Shown here: positions 62,367 to 64,000 of the stretch, one piece after another | Position numbering within the stretch: the stretch's first letter is position 1 | Layout: each line of letters starts with the position of its first letter | Source: Paenibacillus sp. HGH0039 | Lineage (GTDB): Bacteria > Bacillota > Bacilli > Paenibacillales > NBRC-103111 | NCBI RefSeq assembly: GCF_000411255.1 | Contig: NZ_KE150412.1 | Location: forward strand, 900,645-964,644 | DNA: 64,000 nt | Direction of reading: 5' to 3' | Notes under the pieces: model-generated | What the model was told of the DNA's origin: nothing | What the model saw: the letters and a program-made list of their open reading frames with translations, nothing else | The model's database searches: none | Made by a program: the position numbers and the translations under genes

Positions 62367-62804
62367 TTACCGCCGCTTACGGCTGTTCTTGATCAGCGTC
62401 ATCCGGCGGGAGTGGCGGAGCCACGAATAGTACGATTTCAGATCGCGCAGCTCGATGGTCTCGGACATTCTGCCTAGGAAAGTCACGATAATCATTTTAT
62501 GCAGCGGGTTGCCCGCAATATCGGTTTCGTTCTCAATGACGGAAAACTCGGCGACCATCACCAGATCGTCGTCCACGAGATAAACGTCCTGTTCGTTCTT
62601 GTAATACGAAGCGATCCGTCCGTCTTTCAGTTTATCCCATAAAAAATCGCAAATGTCCTCGAAGCCGGTTTTCTCGTTTTCGACCCGGTCCACCCAGCGG
62701 AGACGAGCGTGATTCGTGATCACAATGTCCGCAATTTTTTTGTCGTTCAGGTTAACATAAAAAGGTTCGTACGTGCTCCAGCGGTCCATTGTTTTGTCCC
62801 TCAT
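62367..62804 (-). CDS. Hypothetical protein, 145 residues
   Basis: Not recognised. A soluble 145-residue protein with a conserved-looking core: DIVITNHARLRWVDRVEN, FEDICDFLWDKLKDGRIASYYKNEQDVYLVDDDLVMVAEFSV and MIIVTFLGRMSETIELRDL, ending in a basic HSRRMTLIKNSRKRR. The strand-rich middle looks like a small alpha/beta fold, perhaps with a nucleic-acid-binding basic tail. AGGAG lies 9 nt before the ATG. It has its own terminator. Confidence 0.75.
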   Translation of the reverse strand: MRDKTMDRWSTYEPFYVNLNDKKIADIVITNHARLRWVDRVENEKTGFEDICDFLWDKLKDGRIASYYKNEQDVYLVDDDLVMVAEFSVIENETDIAGNPLHKMIIVTFLGRMSETIELRDLKSYYSWLRHSRRMTLIKNSRKRR

Positions 62805-63103
62805 GAATCACAACTCCTCTCCAAGCGTTTAGGCCTTTATACCTACTGGTTTTCACCATTGTAACTCAATATTTAAATATTTCCAAATAAAAACGCTCAC
62901 TTAATTTATAAATATGGCGCGTCACAAGAAAAAATGTCACACAACTGTAGAAAATTCAAAATTAACAAAAAAATCAATCTTCTCATAAACTGCAAAGATG
63001 ATGAAATAAGATTTCAAAATGCGTTCTCAGCCGCAGCGCCGGCAAGGGCTGACCTCCGGTCAAATAACAGGCTTATTTAAAAAAACAGATTTGCGCTTTT
63101 GCT
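62805..63103. other. AT-rich intergenic region
   Basis: About 299 bp, clearly more AT-rich than its surroundings, between ylbG and the 62367 gene, both on the minus strand. It must hold the promoter of the 62367 gene. I found no supported gene, known RNA or clear terminator. A 25-codon frame at 62922 lacks a ribosome site. Confidence 0.5.
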
Positions 63104-63367
63104 CTACAGTGTGTAAAATTTTGATTTGTCCGGTCCGTGGCTTTCGTACTCGGTTTTAATTTCACCGCGGTAAGAACGCTCCACCTTGCGTACGTAAGCC
63201 AGCTTCTGAAGTTGGCGTACGGTTTCGTCATACCGGCTGGCATGAATATACAGCACCACATAGTGCATTTTCTTGGACATGTAGTGCACCGATCCGAAGC
63301 GCTCCAAATTTTTGGCGGCTTTCAAATCAGTCACCCAAATGATAAGTCCGGTTCGCTCCGTTATCAT
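63104..63367 (-). CDS. ylbG: YlbG family protein (DUF2129)
   Basis: An 87-residue member of the YlbG/DUF2129 family. The pattern GLIIWVTDLKAAKNLERFGSVHYMSKKMHYVVLYIHASRY and the later LAYVRKVERSYRGEIKTEYES match B. subtilis YlbG along most of its length. Function unknown; the family is confined mainly to Firmicutes and lies in the ylb cluster in Bacillus. AAAGGAG precedes the ATG. Divergent from the asparaginase gene. Confidence 0.88.
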   Translation of the reverse strand: MITERTGLIIWVTDLKAAKNLERFGSVHYMSKKMHYVVLYIHASRYDETVRQLQKLAYVRKVERSYRGEIKTEYESHGPDKSKFYTL

Positions 63368-63440
63368 GTCGTTTGACTCCTTTAGCAGTATTCGCTTTTG
63401 ATAAACTGAATTCTATTTTACGGGTTGGAGATGATCCTAA

Positions 63441-64000
63441 ATGTCGGCTTCTTCGGCTGTCATTGCCCGCGTCATTCGCGGGCCCATCACTGAAAGTATT
63501 CACCGCGGCCATATCGCTGTCGTCGATCATACGGGCCGCCTGCTTCACAGCCTGGGCGATCCGCATGCGGTTACATTCGCGCGTTCCACCGCAAAGCTGA
63601 TTCAGGCGCTGCCCGTTCTCGAATCGGGCGCGGCTTCCGACTTCGGCTTCACGGACGCCGAAATCGCCCTGATCTGCGCTTCCCATAACGGGGAAGACCG
63701 GCATGTCCGCGCGGCGCGCTCCATTCTGGCCAAAGCGGGCGCGGAAGCGGACGATCTGCAGTGCGGATCGCACTATCCGTTCCACAAGCCGACTTCGCGG
63801 CAGATGCGCGAGGAGGGGGAAGCCCCCACGCCCCTGCACAACAACTGCTCCGGCAAGCACTCCGGCATGCTCTCACTGGCGGCTAAGCTCGGCGTTAGCA
63901 CCGAGCATTACATGTCGCCCGAGCATCCCGTGCAGCGCCAGATGCTCCAGGCCGTCGCCGAAATGGCGGGCCTTGCCCCCGAGGAGATTCCTCTGGGCGT
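63441..64000 (+). CDS. L-asparaginase II (AnsII type; 3' end cut by window edge)
   Basis: The first 186 codons of an asparaginase of the Rhizobium etli type II family, which hydrolyses asparagine to aspartate and ammonia. The SxxK pair expected at the active site is Ser49-Lys52 (ARSTAK). SHNGE lies at 81-85, and the zinc-site motif CSGKH is at 136-140, matching Cys135/Lys138 of the R. etli enzyme. The ATG at 63441 follows TTGGAG at good spacing; an out-of-frame ATG at 63431 is rejected. The remainder lies beyond the window. Confidence 0.92.
   Translation, partial: MSASSAVIARVIRGPITESIHRGHIAVVDHTGRLLHSLGDPHAVTFARSTAKLIQALPVLESGAASDFGFTDAEIALICASHNGEDRHVRAARSILAKAGAEADDLQCGSHYPFHKPTSRQMREEGEAPTPLHNNCSGKHSGMLSLAAKLGVSTEHYMSPEHPVQRQMLQAVAEMAGLAPEEIPLG

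Noticed and set aside
62922-62999. A 25-codon frame in the AT-rich gap
   Set aside because: No ribosome site and no recognisable sequence; likely chance in AT-rich DNA.
63327-63860. Minus-strand frame of 177 codons over the asparaginase start
   Set aside because: Antisense to a gene with intact catalytic motifs; no domain or ribosome site.

Overview
The window reads as a chromosomal stretch of a spore-forming, moderately high-GC Bacillales bacterium, most likely a Paenibacillus-type member of the Paenibacillaceae. Three things support this: sporulation genes (spoVM, spoVIF, ylbJ), Bacillales-specific genes (fapR, remA, yloU, prkC/prpC, rqcH), and a gene order that follows the Bacillus subtilis ylb and ylo clusters, read here mostly on the minus strand. 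The genus is an inference. No rRNA, tRNA, prophage, insertion sequence or CRISPR array was recognised.

Layout. Positions 1-9.3 kb hold smc (cut by the left edge), rnc and a phospholipid/fatty-acid operon in which FapR, its operator and plsX-fabH-fabD-fabG-acpP-fabF lie together. From 9.3 to 14 kb is a ylb-type block: rpmF, yceD, sepM/ylbL, ylbJ, coaD and rsmD. From 14 to 27.5 kb is an accessory region: a candidate small RNA, a GNAT acetyltransferase, a flavin reductase-like protein, a signal peptidase, a cation antiporter behind an attenuator-like leader, a histidine kinase lacking its phospho-acceptor histidine, a MarR/drug-exporter pair, an SRAP (HMCES-type) protein, a broken TetR gene, an HD-GYP protein, and an SOS-type module (unknown 134-residue protein, Y-family polymerase, YolD-like protein) with two very similar double-LexA-box promoters. 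From 27.5 to 57 kb is the conserved ylo-type block: spoVIF, recG, degV/fakB, fakA, yloU, rpmB, spoVM, rpe, rsgA, prkC, prpC, rlmN, rsmB, fmt, def, priA, coaBC, rpoZ, gmk, remA, yicC, a YitJ-type methionine enzyme, dapF, a Ca2+ ATPase and rqcH. From 57 to 64 kb are a MerR-B12 regulator resembling CarH, ugd, galU, a PHP phosphoesterase, a LysR regulator, an unknown gene, ylbG and the start of an asparaginase II gene.

How the parts work together. FapR senses malonyl-CoA and probably controls its own operon, which makes acyl-phosphate and acyl-ACP. FakA and a DegV-type FakB would feed exogenous fatty acids into the same acyl-phosphate pool. The central block joins translation start and quality control (def, fmt, rsmB, rlmN, rsgA, rqcH, rpmB), replication restart and repair (priA, recG) and the PrkC/PrpC Ser/Thr signalling pair. 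ugd and galU together make UDP-glucuronate for envelope polymers.

The items I would look at first are the twin SOS promoters with the unknown gene between them, the four-hairpin array beside smc, the candidate small RNA at about 14.16-14.31 kb, the His-to-Gln change in the histidine kinase, the antiporter leader, and the CarH-like regulator beside ugd/galU.
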